From NCBI RefSeq assembly GCF_001507665.1, contig NZ_CP013910.1, forward strand, positions 2,603,501 through 2,667,500: a stretch of DNA of 64,000 nucleotides. Direction: 5' to 3'. Below the pieces are notes generated by a model, which had not been told where the DNA came from, ran no database searches, and saw only the letters and a program-made list of their open reading frames with translations. The position numbers were made by a program, and so were the translations under genes. This DNA is from Deinococcus actinosclerus. Its GTDB lineage: Bacteria; Deinococcota; Deinococci; Deinococcales; Deinococcaceae. Positions 17,005 through 27,483 of this stretch are shown one piece after another; positions within the stretch are counted from its first letter, which is position 1; every line of letters begins with the position of its first letter.

Positions 17005-17056
17005 AGTATAGGAAATGGCCTATCTATTTTATATGTAAAAATTTTAGATGTAAAAT
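17005..17056. promoter_or_regulatory. Divergent MarR/EamA control region
   Basis: The gap holds two copies of an AT-rich dyad, TTTTATATGTAAAA (17027-17040) and TTTTAGATGTAAAA (17042-17055), 15 bp apart, plus ATAGG-6-CCTAT (17008-17023). The leftward -10 is TATACT; a rightward -10 TAAAAT (17051-17056) ends 6 nt before the EamA ATG. MarR binding at these dyads would block both promoters. Confidence 0.65.
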
Positions 17057-17062
17057 ATATGT

Positions 17063-17926
17063 ATGCGTCTGTCTCCCCTGCTCTTCGCCGCCGCCGCTCC
17101 CATCAGCTGGGGCACCAGCTACGTCGTGCTGGAGCACCTCCAGCCGGTCGGGCCGACCAGCGCCGCCGCGCTGCGGGCCCTGGGCGCGGGCCTGCTCCTG
17201 CTGCTGCTCGTCCGCCAGTGGCCGCGCGGCGAGTGGTGGTGGAAAAGTGCGCTGCTGGGCGCTCTGAATTTCAGTCTGTTCTTCAGCACGCTGTTCATCA
17301 GCGCCGCCCACCTGGGCGGAGGTCTGGCCGCCACCCTCGGGGCCCTGGGACCGCTGCTGATCCTGGCCTTCAATCGCGTCGCCCTGCGCCAGACGCCCCA
17401 GCCCGCCGCCCTGCAGGCGGGCGGCCTGGGCCTGGTGGGCGTGGCCCTGCTGGTGCTCTCGCCCGGTGTGCAGGCCGATGCGGTGGGCCTCCTGACCGGC
17501 CTGGTCAGCGTGGTGGCCGCGTCCGGCGGGTATCTGCTGGCCGGGGCGTGGGGGACGCCACCCGGCGCGTCGCTGCTGGCCCTGACCGCGTGGCAGCTGT
17601 GCTGGGGCGGCCTGCTGCTCGTGCCGGTCGCGTGGTGGCTTGACGGTCCGCTGCCCGCCCTGACGCCCGCCCAGCTGCCCTGGCTGGCATACCTGATCGT
17701 GGTGGGCACGGCGCTGGCGTACGCGCTGTGGTTCCGGGGGATCCGCGACACGTCCCCGGTGCAGGTTTCGCTACTGACCCGCCTGAGTCCCGCGGCTGCC
17801 CTCACGCTGGATCTGCTGGCCGGACGGCACCTGGGCGCCGCGCAGTGGGCGGGCCTGGCCCTGATCGCCGTGAGCGTCCTGCTGGGCGCGTGGCCGCACC
17901 GCCCGGCCCGCGCGGCCTACAGCTGA
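17063..17926 (+). CDS. EamA/DMT-family transporter
   Basis: The 287-residue inner-membrane protein has ten predicted helices in two EamA repeats (about residues 5-135 and 145-280). Signature stretches are [14 protein letters not shown] at the start and [20 protein letters not shown] sequence in the second repeat. Members export metabolites, amino acids or drugs. Control by the adjacent MarR protein suggests export of a toxic or signalling compound. The gene end overlaps the soxR stop on the other strand by 10 bases. Confidence 0.82.
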   Translation: MRLSPLLFAAAAPISWGTSYVVLEHLQPVGPTSAAALRALGAGLLLLLLVRQWPRGEWWWKSALLGALNFSLFFSTLFISAAHLGGGLAATLGALGPLLILAFNRVALRQTPQPAALQAGGLGLVGVALLVLSPGVQADAVGLLTGLVSVVAASGGYLLAGAWGTPPGASLLALTAWQLCWGGLLLVPVAWWLDGPLPALTPAQLPWLAYLIVVGTALAYALWFRGIRDTSPVQVSLLTRLSPAAALTLDLLAGRHLGAAQWAGLALIAVSVLLGAWPHRPARAAYS

Positions 17927-18344
17927 CTGCCGCCCGGCAGGGTGCGGCCCAGCGCGTCGCCGGGGTTGTGCAGCGCGCAGCGGTCCAGGCTGAGGCAGCC
18001 GCAGGCGATGCACCCGTCGAGGTCGTCGCGCAGGCGGGTCAGGGTGGCGATGCGGGCGTCCAGCGCGGCGCGCCACGTGGCGGACAGGGCCGCCCAGTCC
18101 TGCGCGCTGGGGGACGGCCGCCGGGCAGGGTGTCGAGCGCGGCGCGGATCTCGGCGAGGGGCACGCCCACGCGGGCGGCGGCGCGGATGAACGCGAGGCG
18201 GCGCAGCGTGTCGGGCGGGTAGCGGCGCTGATTGCCACCGGTGCGCGCGGCGGTGATCAGGCCCTCGCGTTCGTAGTGGTGGAGGGTGGGAACGCTCAGG
18301 CCGCTGCGGGCGGCGAGCTGGGCGGGCGTGAGGGGTGTGGGCAT
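17917..18344 (-). pseudogene. soxR: SoxR redox-sensing regulator with one-base frameshift
   Basis: SoxR is a MerR-family activator whose [2Fe-2S] cluster senses redox-cycling compounds. Residues 1-75 are normal ([20 protein letters not shown], then [19 protein letters not shown]). The frame breaks in a run of five G's at 18109-18113. One extra base restores [20 protein letters not shown] and the cluster motif [12 protein letters not shown], ending GSQL. The total of 428 bases is one short of 143 codons. The clean restored frame argues for a sequence error or a very recent mutation. Confidence 0.85.
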
Positions 18345-18360
18345 GGGTGGCCTCCTGGGC

Positions 18361-18391
18361 TTGACCTCAAGTTGACTTGAGGTTCTACCCT
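18361..18391 (+). promoter_or_regulatory. SoxR box in a 19-bp-spacer promoter
   Basis: CCTCAAGTTGACTTGAGG (18365-18382) has perfect 8-bp arms and differs at one position from the enterobacterial soxS operator. It lies in the spacer between TTGACC (18361-18366) and TACCCT (18386-18391), a 19-bp spacing diagnostic of MerR-family activated promoters. It points at the VOC gene pair. Confidence 0.85.
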
Positions 18392-18476
18392 TCCAGTATG
18401 CGGCGCCCACCCTGTTCCTGCGTCCCCGCCCGCCCGTGACCTCATCCCGCTCGCCCCCACCCCGGAGGGACCTCTG

Positions 18477-19154
18477 ATGCGCCTTGACCACCTGACCCTG
18501 CACGCCCCGGACCTGAGCGCCCAGCGGGCCTTCTACGCCCTGACCCTCGGCCTGCCCGTCTGCCACGACACCCCGGAGGCATTCACCGTGCAGGTGGGCC
18601 GCTCCCGGCTGTCCTTCCGCCAGGGGCACACGCCCGCCGCGCACTTCGCCGTGGACATCCCCCGCACGCTGGTCACCCAGGCGCAGGCGTGGCTGGAGGC
18701 GCGGGCGCCGCTGCTCGCGGACCCGGCCGGGCAGGTGCGGTTCGGCCCGGACGGCGCCTTTCACAGTTCGAACCTGTACTTCCGCGACCCGGCGGGCCAC
18801 ATCGCCGAATTCATCGCGCGGCACGACCTGCCCTTCGATCACGCCGGGCCGTTCGGGTCGCAGCACGCGCTGCACCTCAGCGAGTTCGGGCTGGTCGTGC
18901 CGGACGTGACGGGCGCGGTGGACTGGCTGGAGGCGCGGCTGGGCCTGCGCGCCTGGGTGGGCCGCAGCCCCACCTTCACCCCGGTCGGCGGCGCGGACGG
19001 CAGCCTGATCGTCGTCCCGCGCGGACGTGGCTGGTTCCCGATCGGCCTGCCGGGGCAGCCCGTCCCGTTCCACCTGACCTACCGGCAGGGTCAGGTGGAA
19101 CGCCACCTCACCCCGGCGGACCTGCCGTTCCTGCGCCCGCAGGGTCTGACGTGA
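18477..19154 (+). CDS. VOC-family (glyoxalase/dioxygenase-fold) protein, two-module
   Basis: The 225-residue protein has two beta-alpha-beta-beta-beta modules. Module one starts MRLDHLTLHAPDLSAQRAFY and module two starts near residue 125 (ALHLSEFGLVVPDVTGAVDW). Candidate metal ligands are His in LDHLTLH, His in HLSEFG and the Glu in HIAEFIAR. Such proteins cleave or bind aromatic and reactive small molecules. It stands directly behind the SoxR box, so induction by redox-cycling compounds is expected; the substrate is unknown. Confidence 0.75.
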   Translation: MRLDHLTLHAPDLSAQRAFYALTLGLPVCHDTPEAFTVQVGRSRLSFRQGHTPAAHFAVDIPRTLVTQAQAWLEARAPLLADPAGQVRFGPDGAFHSSNLYFRDPAGHIAEFIARHDLPFDHAGPFGSQHALHLSEFGLVVPDVTGAVDWLEARLGLRAWVGRSPTFTPVGGADGSLIVVPRGRGWFPIGLPGQPVPFHLTYRQGQVERHLTPADLPFLRPQGLT

Positions 19155-19561
19155 CCGGCCGCCTCTCCCCCGCCCATCACATCCGGCTGGCGCGGCCCAG
19201 TCTGGATCTGGACGCCGCGCAGCGCTTCTACGCGGACGGCCTGGGCCTGCGCGTGCTACACCGCAGTGCGCACGACGAGTTCGCCGCGCTGCTGATGCTG
19301 GGCCTCCCCGGCGCCGCGTGGCACCTGGAACTCACGCAGGCGCATCACCTCCACGTGGCGCCCACCCCCACTGCCGAGGACCTGCTCGTGCTCTACCTGG
19401 ACGGCCCGGTTCCGCCCGACCTGATCCGGCGGCTGGAGGCGCACGGGGGCAGGCGCGTCGCGGCGCTGAACCCGTACTGGGACCGCTGGGGCGTGACGGT
19501 GCGCGACCCGGACGGTTTCCGGCTGGTGCTGTGTGAGCGGGCGTGGCGGAGCGCCCCATGA
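19151..19561 (+). CDS. VOC-family protein
   Basis: The product is a 136-residue single VOC module (HHIRLARPSLDLDAAQRFYA, then VTVRDPDGFRLVLCERAW). The His near the start, His in WHLELTQ and a C-terminal Glu would supply a metal site. Its GTG start overlaps the previous stop as GTGA, so both VOC proteins come from the SoxR-controlled message. It could act as a resistance or detoxifying protein for a redox-active compound. Confidence 0.75.
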   Translation: MTGRLSPAHHIRLARPSLDLDAAQRFYADGLGLRVLHRSAHDEFAALLMLGLPGAAWHLELTQAHHLHVAPTPTAEDLLVLYLDGPVPPDLIRRLEAHGGRRVAALNPYWDRWGVTVRDPDGFRLVLCERAWRSAP

Positions 19562-19574
19562 CAGAATCGGACGC

Positions 19575-20096
19575 ATGATCTTCGTGGCGCTGCTGCACGC
19601 GGTGAACCTGGGTGCGAGGCGCAAGGTGCCCATGGCGGACCTGCGCGCCCTGCTGACCGGCCTGGGGCTGGCGGAGGTCCGCACGTACATCCAGAGCGGC
19701 AACGCCGTGTTCAGCGCGGACCCGGAGACGGACCTCCGCGGGCGGCTGGAGGCGGCCCTGGAAGCGCGGTTCGGCTTCCCGGTGCCCGTGACGCTCCGCA
19801 CGGCGCCGGAGTGGCGGGAGGCAGCCCGTGGCTGCCCGGCCCACCTGCGGGACGAGCCGGTGGTGCTGGCGTTCCTGCGCGACCCGCCCGATCCGGCGCG
19901 CGTGGCGGCCCTGCGCGGGCGGAACGTCGCCCCGGAACGCTGGGAGATCGTGGACCAGACGCTGTACCAGACGGTCCCGGACGGCGTGCGGAGCATGAAA
20001 CTGTCCTCGGGCGTGATCGAACGGACGCTGGGCGTGGGGGTCACCGTCCGGAACGAGCGGACCGCACAGGCCATCGCGGCGATGCTGGACACCTGA
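19575..20096 (+). CDS. DUF1697 family protein
   Basis: The 173-residue product carries the DUF1697 pattern: FVALLHAVNLGARRKVPMAD, the TYIQSGNAVFSA block, and a C-terminal NERTAQAIAAML. The family has a ferredoxin-like fold and no agreed function. The start was placed at MIFVALL because it matches the family opening; no clear ribosome-binding site is present. It lies 13 bases after the second VOC gene and may share its transcript. Confidence 0.82.
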   Translation: MIFVALLHAVNLGARRKVPMADLRALLTGLGLAEVRTYIQSGNAVFSADPETDLRGRLEAALEARFGFPVPVTLRTAPEWREAARGCPAHLRDEPVVLAFLRDPPDPARVAALRGRNVAPERWEIVDQTLYQTVPDGVRSMKLSSGVIERTLGVGVTVRNERTAQAIAAMLDT

Positions 20097-20118
20097 GCCC
20101 CGGTGGGGACGTAGCTGG

Positions 20119-20240
20119 TTGAGCGCAGTCCTCCGAATTACGGCATCAGAACAACGGACTTCTGGTGCCTCCATTCTTCGTTCTGCTCGGTACTGTTCAC
20201 TCGCTCCGCTCGGCCAGCAAGACGGCATCTTCCTGGCAAA
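20119..20240 (-). repeat. Possible intergenic short repeat, diverged copy
   Basis: The segment is AT-richer than its surroundings and, on the reverse strand, holds GAGCGGAGCGAG and AGTCCGTTGTTCTG words that echo the other intergenic repeats. The match is weak. No gene is seen between 20,097 and 20,256. Confidence 0.35.
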
Positions 20241-20256
20241 TGCTCTAGCCTGCCGC

Positions 20257-21146
20257 ATGACCCGCCTGCGATTCGCGCCCGCCGCTTTCCTGTCGGCGGC
20301 GCCGCTGCTGTTCGTGCTGCTCTGGAGCACCGGGTTCCTGGGCACCAAGGGCGCGGCCCGCAACGCCGATCCGTTCGCGTTCCTAACGGTGCGGTTCGTG
20401 CTGGCCGCCGGGCTGATGGCGCTCCTGACGGCGGCGCTGCGGGCGCCGTGGCCCACGCGGGCGCAGGCGGGCCGCGCGGCCGTGACGGGTCTGCTGCTGC
20501 ACGCCGGGTACCTAGGCGGCGTGACGACCGCCATCTGGCTGGGCCTCCCGGCAGGCGTGACGAGCGTGCTGGTGGGCGTGCAGCCCCTGCTGACCGGCTT
20601 TCTGTCCTGGCCGGTGCTGGGCGAGCGGGTCACGGCGCGGCAGTGGGCGGGGCTCGCGCTGGGCTTCACGGGCGTGCTGCTGGTCATGGAAGGCCGCGTG
20701 AGCGGTGGGCTGGGCAGTCCCGCCGCGCTGGGAGCCGCGGCCTTCGCGCTGCTGTGCACCACGGCAGGCACCCTCTACCAGCGGCGCGTGGGGGGGACAT
20801 GCCGCTGCTGAGCGGCACGACCGCGCAGTACGTGGCGAGTGCCGCCGCGCTGGGCGCCGTCACCCTGGCGCGCGGGGGCGGCGTGATCCACTGGAACGCG
20901 GAATTCATCCTGTCCCTGACGTGGCTGGTCCTGGTGCTGTCGGTCGGGGCGATCCTGCTCCTCATGCGGCTGCTGCGGGACCTCCCGGCGGCGCGCGTGA
21001 ACAGCCTGTTCTATCTGGTGCCGCCGCTGGCGGTGCTGGAAAGCTGGTTGCTGTTCGGCGAGCGCCTGAGCGCCGCCTCGCTGGCCGGTCTGGCGCTGTG
21101 CGTGACGGGGGTCGCGCTGGCGGCCGTTCCGGCGCGGCCGTCCTGA
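20257..21146 (+). pseudogene. EamA/DMT-family transporter with one-base frameshift
   Basis: The first part (20257 to about 20800) gives six to seven membrane helices starting FLSAAPLLFVLLWSTGFLGT. The frame then breaks in a run of seven G's (20791-20797, after YQRRV). One extra G restores GDMPLLSGTTAQYVASAAAL and three further helices ending CVTGVALAAVPARPS. Both halves belong to the EamA fold, so a single missing base explains the split. The long G-run makes sequence error likely; slippage-based on/off switching is possible. Confidence 0.8.
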
Positions 21147-21236
21147 CCGCGCGTCGTCTGACCTCCGTGAGATTTCTGTGCGGCCGGTGCGGTAGCCTGC
21201 ACCCACCGGAGTCCAATGCACGGGAAGGGTGACCCC

Positions 21237-23498
21237 ATGACGATCCAGGCTGTAAGTGGGCGCGTACTCGAGCGCCGCGCCGAGACCGCGCTGCTGCTGG
21301 CCGTGGGGCTGCACGCGGTGCTGGTCAGCGCGGCGTCCACCTCACCCGAACACGCCTGGCTCACCGGGGGCGCCTACCTCGCCGCTCAGCTGGGGTGCCT
21401 GCTCGTGGCGGCCGACGCCTGGCACAGTGGGCACGCCGCCCAGCGCCGACTGCTGGGGCTGTTCACGCTGGCGCTGACCTCCCTGTGGCTGGGGGACGCC
21501 GTGACCCTCAGTTTCGAACTGCGGGGCCTGCCGCTGCCGCCCGTGTCCGCTGCGGACGCGCTGTACGCCGCGTACTACCTGCTGCTGGGAAGCGCGCTCC
21601 TGAGCCTGACGCGCCTGCGCCTGCACTCCCTGCGCACTCTGGCCATGACGCTGGACAGCCTGATCGTCATGACCATCCTGGGCACGGTCACCTGGACGTT
21701 CCTGCTGTCCCGGCCCGCGCCGCTGCGCGCGACCGGCGCCGCGTACGCGACGCTGGACCTGGTGCTGATCGGGGTGGGCCTGCTGGCCCTGCGGCAGCAG
21801 CGCCTGAACGTGCCTGTGGCCCTGCTGTGCGCCGGGCTGGCCCTGACCGTGGGCGGCGACCTGCACTTCGCCGTGGTGGGCGAGTACGTCTCCGGAAGCG
21901 GCGCGGACTTCCTGTACCTGTGGGGCACGGCCCTGCAGGTGCTGGGCCTGTGGTGGCGGCGCGATCAGTCGGTGCGGGGCGTGCAGTGGCGTCCGCCCCG
22001 GCCGGTGCGGGTGTGGCTGGCCGCGTTTCCCTACCTGGCGGGCGGCCTGACCTGCGCGGCGCTGCTGCTGGCGCGGCCCGCTCCGGTCACGCTGTGGGGC
22101 GCGGCGCTGACCTTCCTGCTGGTGCTGCTGCGGCAGGGGACGGTCCTGCAGGAGAACCTGCTGCTGGCGCGCAAGCTGCGGCACTCGGCGGCGGCCCTGG
22201 AGCGCGGCAGCGCCCGGCTGCGGCATCAGGCGCGCCACGATTCGCTGACCGGGCTGCCCAACCGCGCGGCATTCGAGGAGCAGCTGCGCCGGGACCTCCA
22301 GGGTCCGGCCGCCGTGATGTTCATCGACCTCGACGGCTTCAAGGACGTCAACGACACCTTCGGCCACCCGGTCGGGGACGAGCTGCTGCGGCTGGTCACG
22401 GCCCGCCTGAACGCTCACCTGCCGGCCCGCGCCACCCTGGCGCGCGTGGGCGGCGACGAGTTCACGCTGGTGCTGCCCGGCGCGGACGAGGCGCAGGCCC
22501 TCTCGGCCGCGCGGCAGCTGCTGGGCAGCCTGCGCGACCCGGTCGAGATGGCGGGCCTGACCCTGCCCCTCTCGGCGTCCATCGGGGTGAGTCTCGCGCC
22601 GCGCGACGGCACGGACGTCACGACCCTGCAACGCCGCGCGGACACCGCCATGTACCACGCCAAGCGCAGCGGCCGGCAGCAGGTGCAGCTGTTCACGCCC
22701 GCCCTGGACGACCAGCGCCGCGAACGTTTCGCGCTGGAGGCCGCCCTGCGCCGCGCCCTGCACGCCGGGGAATTCACGCTGCACTACCAGCCGCAGCTGC
22801 GCGGCGCGGCGCTGGAGAGCGTGGAGGCGCTGCTGCGCTGGACACCGCCTCACCTGGGGCCGGTGTCGCCGGGCCGGTTCATCCCGGTGGCCGAGCAGTG
22901 CGGCCTGATCCTCCCGCTGGGGCGCTGGGTGCGGGAACGGGCGTGCGAGCAGGCCGCCGCGTGGCACCAGCAGGGCCGCCCGCTGCGGGTGGCGGTGAAC
23001 GTCTCCCCGCTGGAGTTCACGCAGCCGGACTTCGTGCCGCACGTGCACGGCCTGCTGACGCGCCTGGAGCTGCCCGCCCACCTGCTGGAACTGGAGGTCA
23101 CCGAGGGCGTCCTCGTGCAGGACCTCACGGGAACCGCGGCGAAACTGCGCGAGCTGCGCCGGCTGGGCGTGCGGATCAGCGTGGACGACTTCGGGGTGCA
23201 GCACGCCTCCCTGAGCGCCCTGATGGCGCTCCCGGCCGACGCCCTGAAACTCGACCGGAGTTTCCTGAGCGGGCACGCTGGCCTGGGCGGCAGCTGCGCC
23301 GCCGCGCCGCACGTCCTGCGCGCCGTGCACACCCTGGGCCGCGAACTGAACCTCGACGTGCTGGCCGAGGGGGTCGAGACCCCGGAGCAGCACGCCCTGC
23401 TGAGCGGCCTGGGCTTCGAGTACATGCAGGGATTCCTGTTCTCCCCCGCCCTGCCCCCCGACGAGCTGGACGCCTGGCGCGCCGCCCGCAGCGGCTGA
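21237..23498 (+). CDS. Membrane-bound GGDEF-EAL protein (cyclic di-GMP turnover)
   Basis: The 753-residue protein has about nine N-terminal membrane helices (to about residue 310), then a GGDEF domain with an intact active site (RVGGDEF near residue 404) and an EAL domain (EALLRW near 530, NVSPLEF, LEVTEG, DDFG, KLD, EGVET). It can in principle both make and cleave cyclic di-GMP. The RxxD inhibitory site before GGDEF is absent (RATL). The membrane part resembles an uncharacterised sensory module. The start was chosen for the GGAAGGG upstream; an in-frame ATG 21 bases earlier is possible. Confidence 0.87.
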   Translation: MTIQAVSGRVLERRAETALLLAVGLHAVLVSAASTSPEHAWLTGGAYLAAQLGCLLVAADAWHSGHAAQRRLLGLFTLALTSLWLGDAVTLSFELRGLPLPPVSAADALYAAYYLLLGSALLSLTRLRLHSLRTLAMTLDSLIVMTILGTVTWTFLLSRPAPLRATGAAYATLDLVLIGVGLLALRQQRLNVPVALLCAGLALTVGGDLHFAVVGEYVSGSGADFLYLWGTALQVLGLWWRRDQSVRGVQWRPPRPVRVWLAAFPYLAGGLTCAALLLARPAPVTLWGAALTFLLVLLRQGTVLQENLLLARKLRHSAAALERGSARLRHQARHDSLTGLPNRAAFEEQLRRDLQGPAAVMFIDLDGFKDVNDTFGHPVGDELLRLVTARLNAHLPARATLARVGGDEFTLVLPGADEAQALSAARQLLGSLRDPVEMAGLTLPLSASIGVSLAPRDGTDVTTLQRRADTAMYHAKRSGRQQVQLFTPALDDQRRERFALEAALRRALHAGEFTLHYQPQLRGAALESVEALLRWTPPHLGPVSPGRFIPVAEQCGLILPLGRWVRERACEQAAAWHQQGRPLRVAVNVSPLEFTQPDFVPHVHGLLTRLELPAHLLELEVTEGVLVQDLTGTAAKLRELRRLGVRISVDDFGVQHASLSALMALPADALKLDRSFLSGHAGLGGSCAAAPHVLRAVHTLGRELNLDVLAEGVETPEQHALLSGLGFEYMQGFLFSPALPPDELDAWRAARSG

Positions 23499-23589
23499 GC
23501 TCGGGGCACGGCCGGGCTGAGGCACGGGCTGAACTGGGGCCGGAGGCGCCTCCCGCAACCGCCGCCCCGCTGGCCGCGTACCGGCAGGT

Positions 23590-24087
23590 ATGGAACTGAA
23601 CGGACGGATCGGCGGGGTCTCGGTGGGTTACGACCTGCGCGCGGCCTGGGACGGCACGCACCTGACGGGCCGCATCGGCGGGCGCTTCGAGGGCAAGGAC
23701 ATCCGCCTGAGCGTGCAGGGCGGGCGCGTGACGGGACGGATCGGGGGCACCGTCGAGGGCTTCGACGCGGCGGGGGACCTGACTGACGGTCGCGTGGACG
23801 TGCGCCTGGGCGGCCGGATCGACGGGGACGACCTGCACCTGACCGTCAGCGGCGCGCGGATCGAGGGGCGCTTCTCGGGCCGGATCGACGGGAAGGACGT
23901 GAACCTCACGCTGGGCGGCGAGCGGCTGCGCGGGCGGATCGGCGGGGTGGTGGAGGGCAAGGACGTCGACCTGACCCTGGACGGTGTGCCCGTGGCCGTG
24001 GCGGCCCTCGCGGCGGCGTGCGCCTACAAGACGCTGGAGGACCAGCAGGCCGCCGCGAGCGCCGCCAGCGCCAGCAGCGGCGGGTGA
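23590..24087 (+). CDS. Protein made of about six 22-residue GRIGG repeats
   Basis: Most of the 165 residues are tandem repeats of the form GRIGG-x-x-EGKD-I/V-x-L-x-hydrophobic-x-G-x-x-hydrophobic (LTGRIGGRFEGKDIRLSVQG, VTGRIGGTVEGFDAAGDL, RGRIGGVVEGKDVDLTL). The regular glycines and alternating polar and hydrophobic residues suggest a beta-solenoid or beta-sheet surface protein. A hydrophobic alanine-rich segment and a Ser/Ala tail close it. No signal peptide is visible. The family is unknown to me. The segment 23,499-23,589 before it holds no gene. Confidence 0.65.
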   Translation: MELNGRIGGVSVGYDLRAAWDGTHLTGRIGGRFEGKDIRLSVQGGRVTGRIGGTVEGFDAAGDLTDGRVDVRLGGRIDGDDLHLTVSGARIEGRFSGRIDGKDVNLTLGGERLRGRIGGVVEGKDVDLTLDGVPVAVAALAAACAYKTLEDQQAAASAASASSGG

Positions 24088-24175
24088 GGGTCGATACCGG
24101 GCGCGCGACCCGCCACCCCACGTCCAGGCCGGGGGCAGACCCCACCTCTTCCACCTGTTGCCCTCGTGGCCGCGG

Positions 24176-24697
24176 TCACTCCTCCCAGCGCCCGGCCGCC
24201 GCCAGGATGACGGCGGCGGGCGTATGGGCGTGACTGGCCGCTGCCCCCCCCAGCTGCCGCAGGGCGCGGCCCACGAGGTCGAAGCCCAGCGTGTACCCGG
24301 CCCAGCGCGGCAGGGCCTGCGCGGCCGAGCCGTAGAACCACGTCTCGAACCCGAAATCCGTGGCGCGCAGCAGCGTGTGGCCGTACCCGGGGCCCCGCCA
24401 GCGGCGCACATGGTGCAGTTCGTGCGCCAGCGTGGCGGGCAGTTCGGTGCGCCAGCCGGTCCGGACGGCCGCGTGCCCGGGATCGACGGTCAGTTCCACG
24501 GAGTGGCCGGTGGGCGCGTACCCGTGCACGCCGGTTTCCGGCAGGCCCCAGGGCAGCACCCGCAGGGCGACGTCCACGCCGTCCAGGTCCAGCCGGGCCG
24601 CGTGCCGGTTCAGGGTGTCGGTCAGCTGGTCCTCGATCTCGCGCGCCAGTTCAGGCGGGAGCTGGCCGGCGGCGTTCATGAGGTGCAGGGCGTTCAT
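24176..24697 (-). CDS. DUF2268-like putative zinc protease
   Basis: This 173-residue protein carries the zinc signature LAHELHHVRRWRG, with an acidic residue further on in FGFETWFYGSAAQ that could be the third ligand. It matches the DUF2268 group of predicted zinc-dependent proteases. No signal peptide is seen, so it should be cytoplasmic. It lies 20 bases after a small membrane protein gene on the same strand. Confidence 0.7.
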   Translation of the reverse strand: MNALHLMNAAGQLPPELAREIEDQLTDTLNRHAARLDLDGVDVALRVLPWGLPETGVHGYAPTGHSVELTVDPGHAAVRTGWRTELPATLAHELHHVRRWRGPGYGHTLLRATDFGFETWFYGSAAQALPRWAGYTLGFDLVGRALRQLGGAAASHAHTPAAVILAAAGRWEE

Positions 24698-24716
24698 GTC
24701 GGTCCGGACGCGGCGA

Positions 24717-25052
24717 TCAGCGGCGCAGCAGGATGAACCCGGCGGCGCAGGCCAGCGCCAGCAGCAGGGCGGGCGCGCCGAGCATCCAGTGGGCGGTGCC
24801 CGCCAGGGCAGCCGTGACGGTCAGGACGCCACTGATCCACCCGCAGGCCAGCAGCGCGAACGTCGCCCAGGGCAGGCGGTTGACGGGGATGAGCAGCAGC
24901 GGCGTCAGCGCCACGTAGCGCAGCGTGCGGACCAGGACGCTCGTGGCCTCCGCGTCGAAGGTGGCCCCCGCGATCCACAGGGTCAGGGCAGCGGCCGGGA
25001 TCAGCAGCAGGATGGGCAGCAGGGCCGTGCGGCGGGCGGTGACAGGGTGCAT
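24717..25052 (-). CDS. Small membrane protein
   Basis: The product is a 111-residue protein with three to four membrane helices (for example residues 10-27, 64-82 and 90-108). No family is recognised. The ATG is supported by TACTGT (25060-25065, reverse strand) ending 7 nt before it, so the mRNA is likely leaderless; the longer open frame upstream has no such support. Confidence 0.55.
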   Translation of the reverse strand: MHPVTARRTALLPILLLIPAAALTLWIAGATFDAEATSVLVRTLRYVALTPLLLIPVNRLPWATFALLACGWISGVLTVTAALAGTAHWMLGAPALLLALACAAGFILLRR

Positions 25053-25170
25053 CTGACCCACAGTACGGTCAGGAACGCCGCCGGGTTGCCTCAGGTGCCC
25101 GCACCCCGCGCACCCATTCCCAGCAGGTCGCACAATCCCGTCCGGGGGTGCGTGGTACGTTCCGCGCATC

Positions 25171-26622
<1,452 letters not shown>

Positions 26623-26636
26623 GTGACCTGTCCAGA

Positions 26637-26662
26637 GGGGCGGAGCCGCTGTGCTCCGCCCC
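26637..26662. terminator. Terminator
   Basis: Arms GGGGCGGAGC and GCTCCGCCCC around a 6-nt loop stand between two convergent genes. Confidence 0.7.
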
Positions 26663-26675
26663 CTGCTGCTGACGC

Positions 26676-27476
26676 TCAGGTGTCCCCGGTCAGGTAGAAG
26701 GCGATGTCGGTCTCGTACTCCTGCGGGTTGGGGGTGTGCGGCACGCTCCTGACGTAGAACTCGGCAGTCACGCCGCTGACGCTCAGGCCGCGCCGCAGGG
26801 CTTCCTCCACGACCTGCGTGTAGGCCGCGCCGGTCTGGTCGTAGGGGCCCACGAACCGCCCGATGAAGGCCGCGCCGCCGCCCAGCGTGCGCACCTCGAT
26901 GCGGCCCTCGGAGCGCAGGTCCGCCCCCTCGACGGGCACGCAGACCTCGACCAGACTGCCCGGCCCGGCGGCGTCGGCGTGGTGGATGAAGAAGCTGGGC
27001 GCGGCGGGCTGGTAGCCCCGCTGGCGGACGTGGTGCATGAGGGCCTGGAGGGCCTGCGGAATGACCTCGTAGTGCGGCGGCTGGAGCACGGTGCGGATGG
27101 TGAGGCACTGGCGGTCGGGCAGCCGGTCGAGTCGGTAGTTCATGGGGGTCTCCTGGCGCAGGTGGCGCAGGTGCGCCAGGGCCTGCTGACGGTCGGCAAT
27201 CTCGGCGCTCAGGCGCTGTTCGTGGGCGCGCAGCACCTCCGGGGCGCGGCCCGGCTGCTGGATCAGGGTGCGGATGTCGTCGATGGGCAGGCCCAGGGCC
27301 CGCCAGTGGCGGATGCGGACAGCCAGGTCAATCTGCGCGGCGCTGTACGCGCGGTAGCCGGTCTGGTCGTCCACGGCCTCGGGGCGCAGCAGGCCGATCT
27401 CGTCGTAGTAGCGCAGCGTCTTGGGGGGCAGCCCGGTCAGGAGCGCGAACCGGGAGATGATCAGGCGACCTCGCAT
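26676..27476 (-). CDS. MerR-family regulator with GyrI-like ligand domain
   Basis: The 266-residue protein has an N-terminal MerR DNA-binding domain ([20 protein letters not shown], then [17 protein letters not shown]), a coiled-coil linker (about residues 80-110) and a C-terminal GyrI/BmrR-type drug-binding domain ([20 protein letters not shown], then [12 protein letters not shown]). It should activate a promoter when a small, often cationic, ligand binds. A MerR-type promoter (27484-27514) lies immediately upstream of its own start, so it probably controls itself. No transporter partner is next to it. Confidence 0.87.
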   Translation of the reverse strand: MRGRLIISRFALLTGLPPKTLRYYDEIGLLRPEAVDDQTGYRAYSAAQIDLAVRIRHWRALGLPIDDIRTLIQQPGRAPEVLRAHEQRLSAEIADRQQALAHLRHLRQETPMNYRLDRLPDRQCLTIRTVLQPPHYEVIPQALQALMHHVRQRGYQPAAPSFFIHHADAAGPGSLVEVCVPVEGADLRSEGRIEVRTLGGGAAFIGRFVGPYDQTGAAYTQVVEEALRRGLSVSGVTAEFYVRSVPHTPNPQEYETDIAFYLTGDT

Positions 27477-27483
27477 GCCCGTC

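Noticed and set aside
21342..23558. Long open frame opposite the GGDEF-EAL gene
   Set aside because: Composition is Gln/Arg/His-rich without domains; it is the GC-driven shadow of a clear gene.
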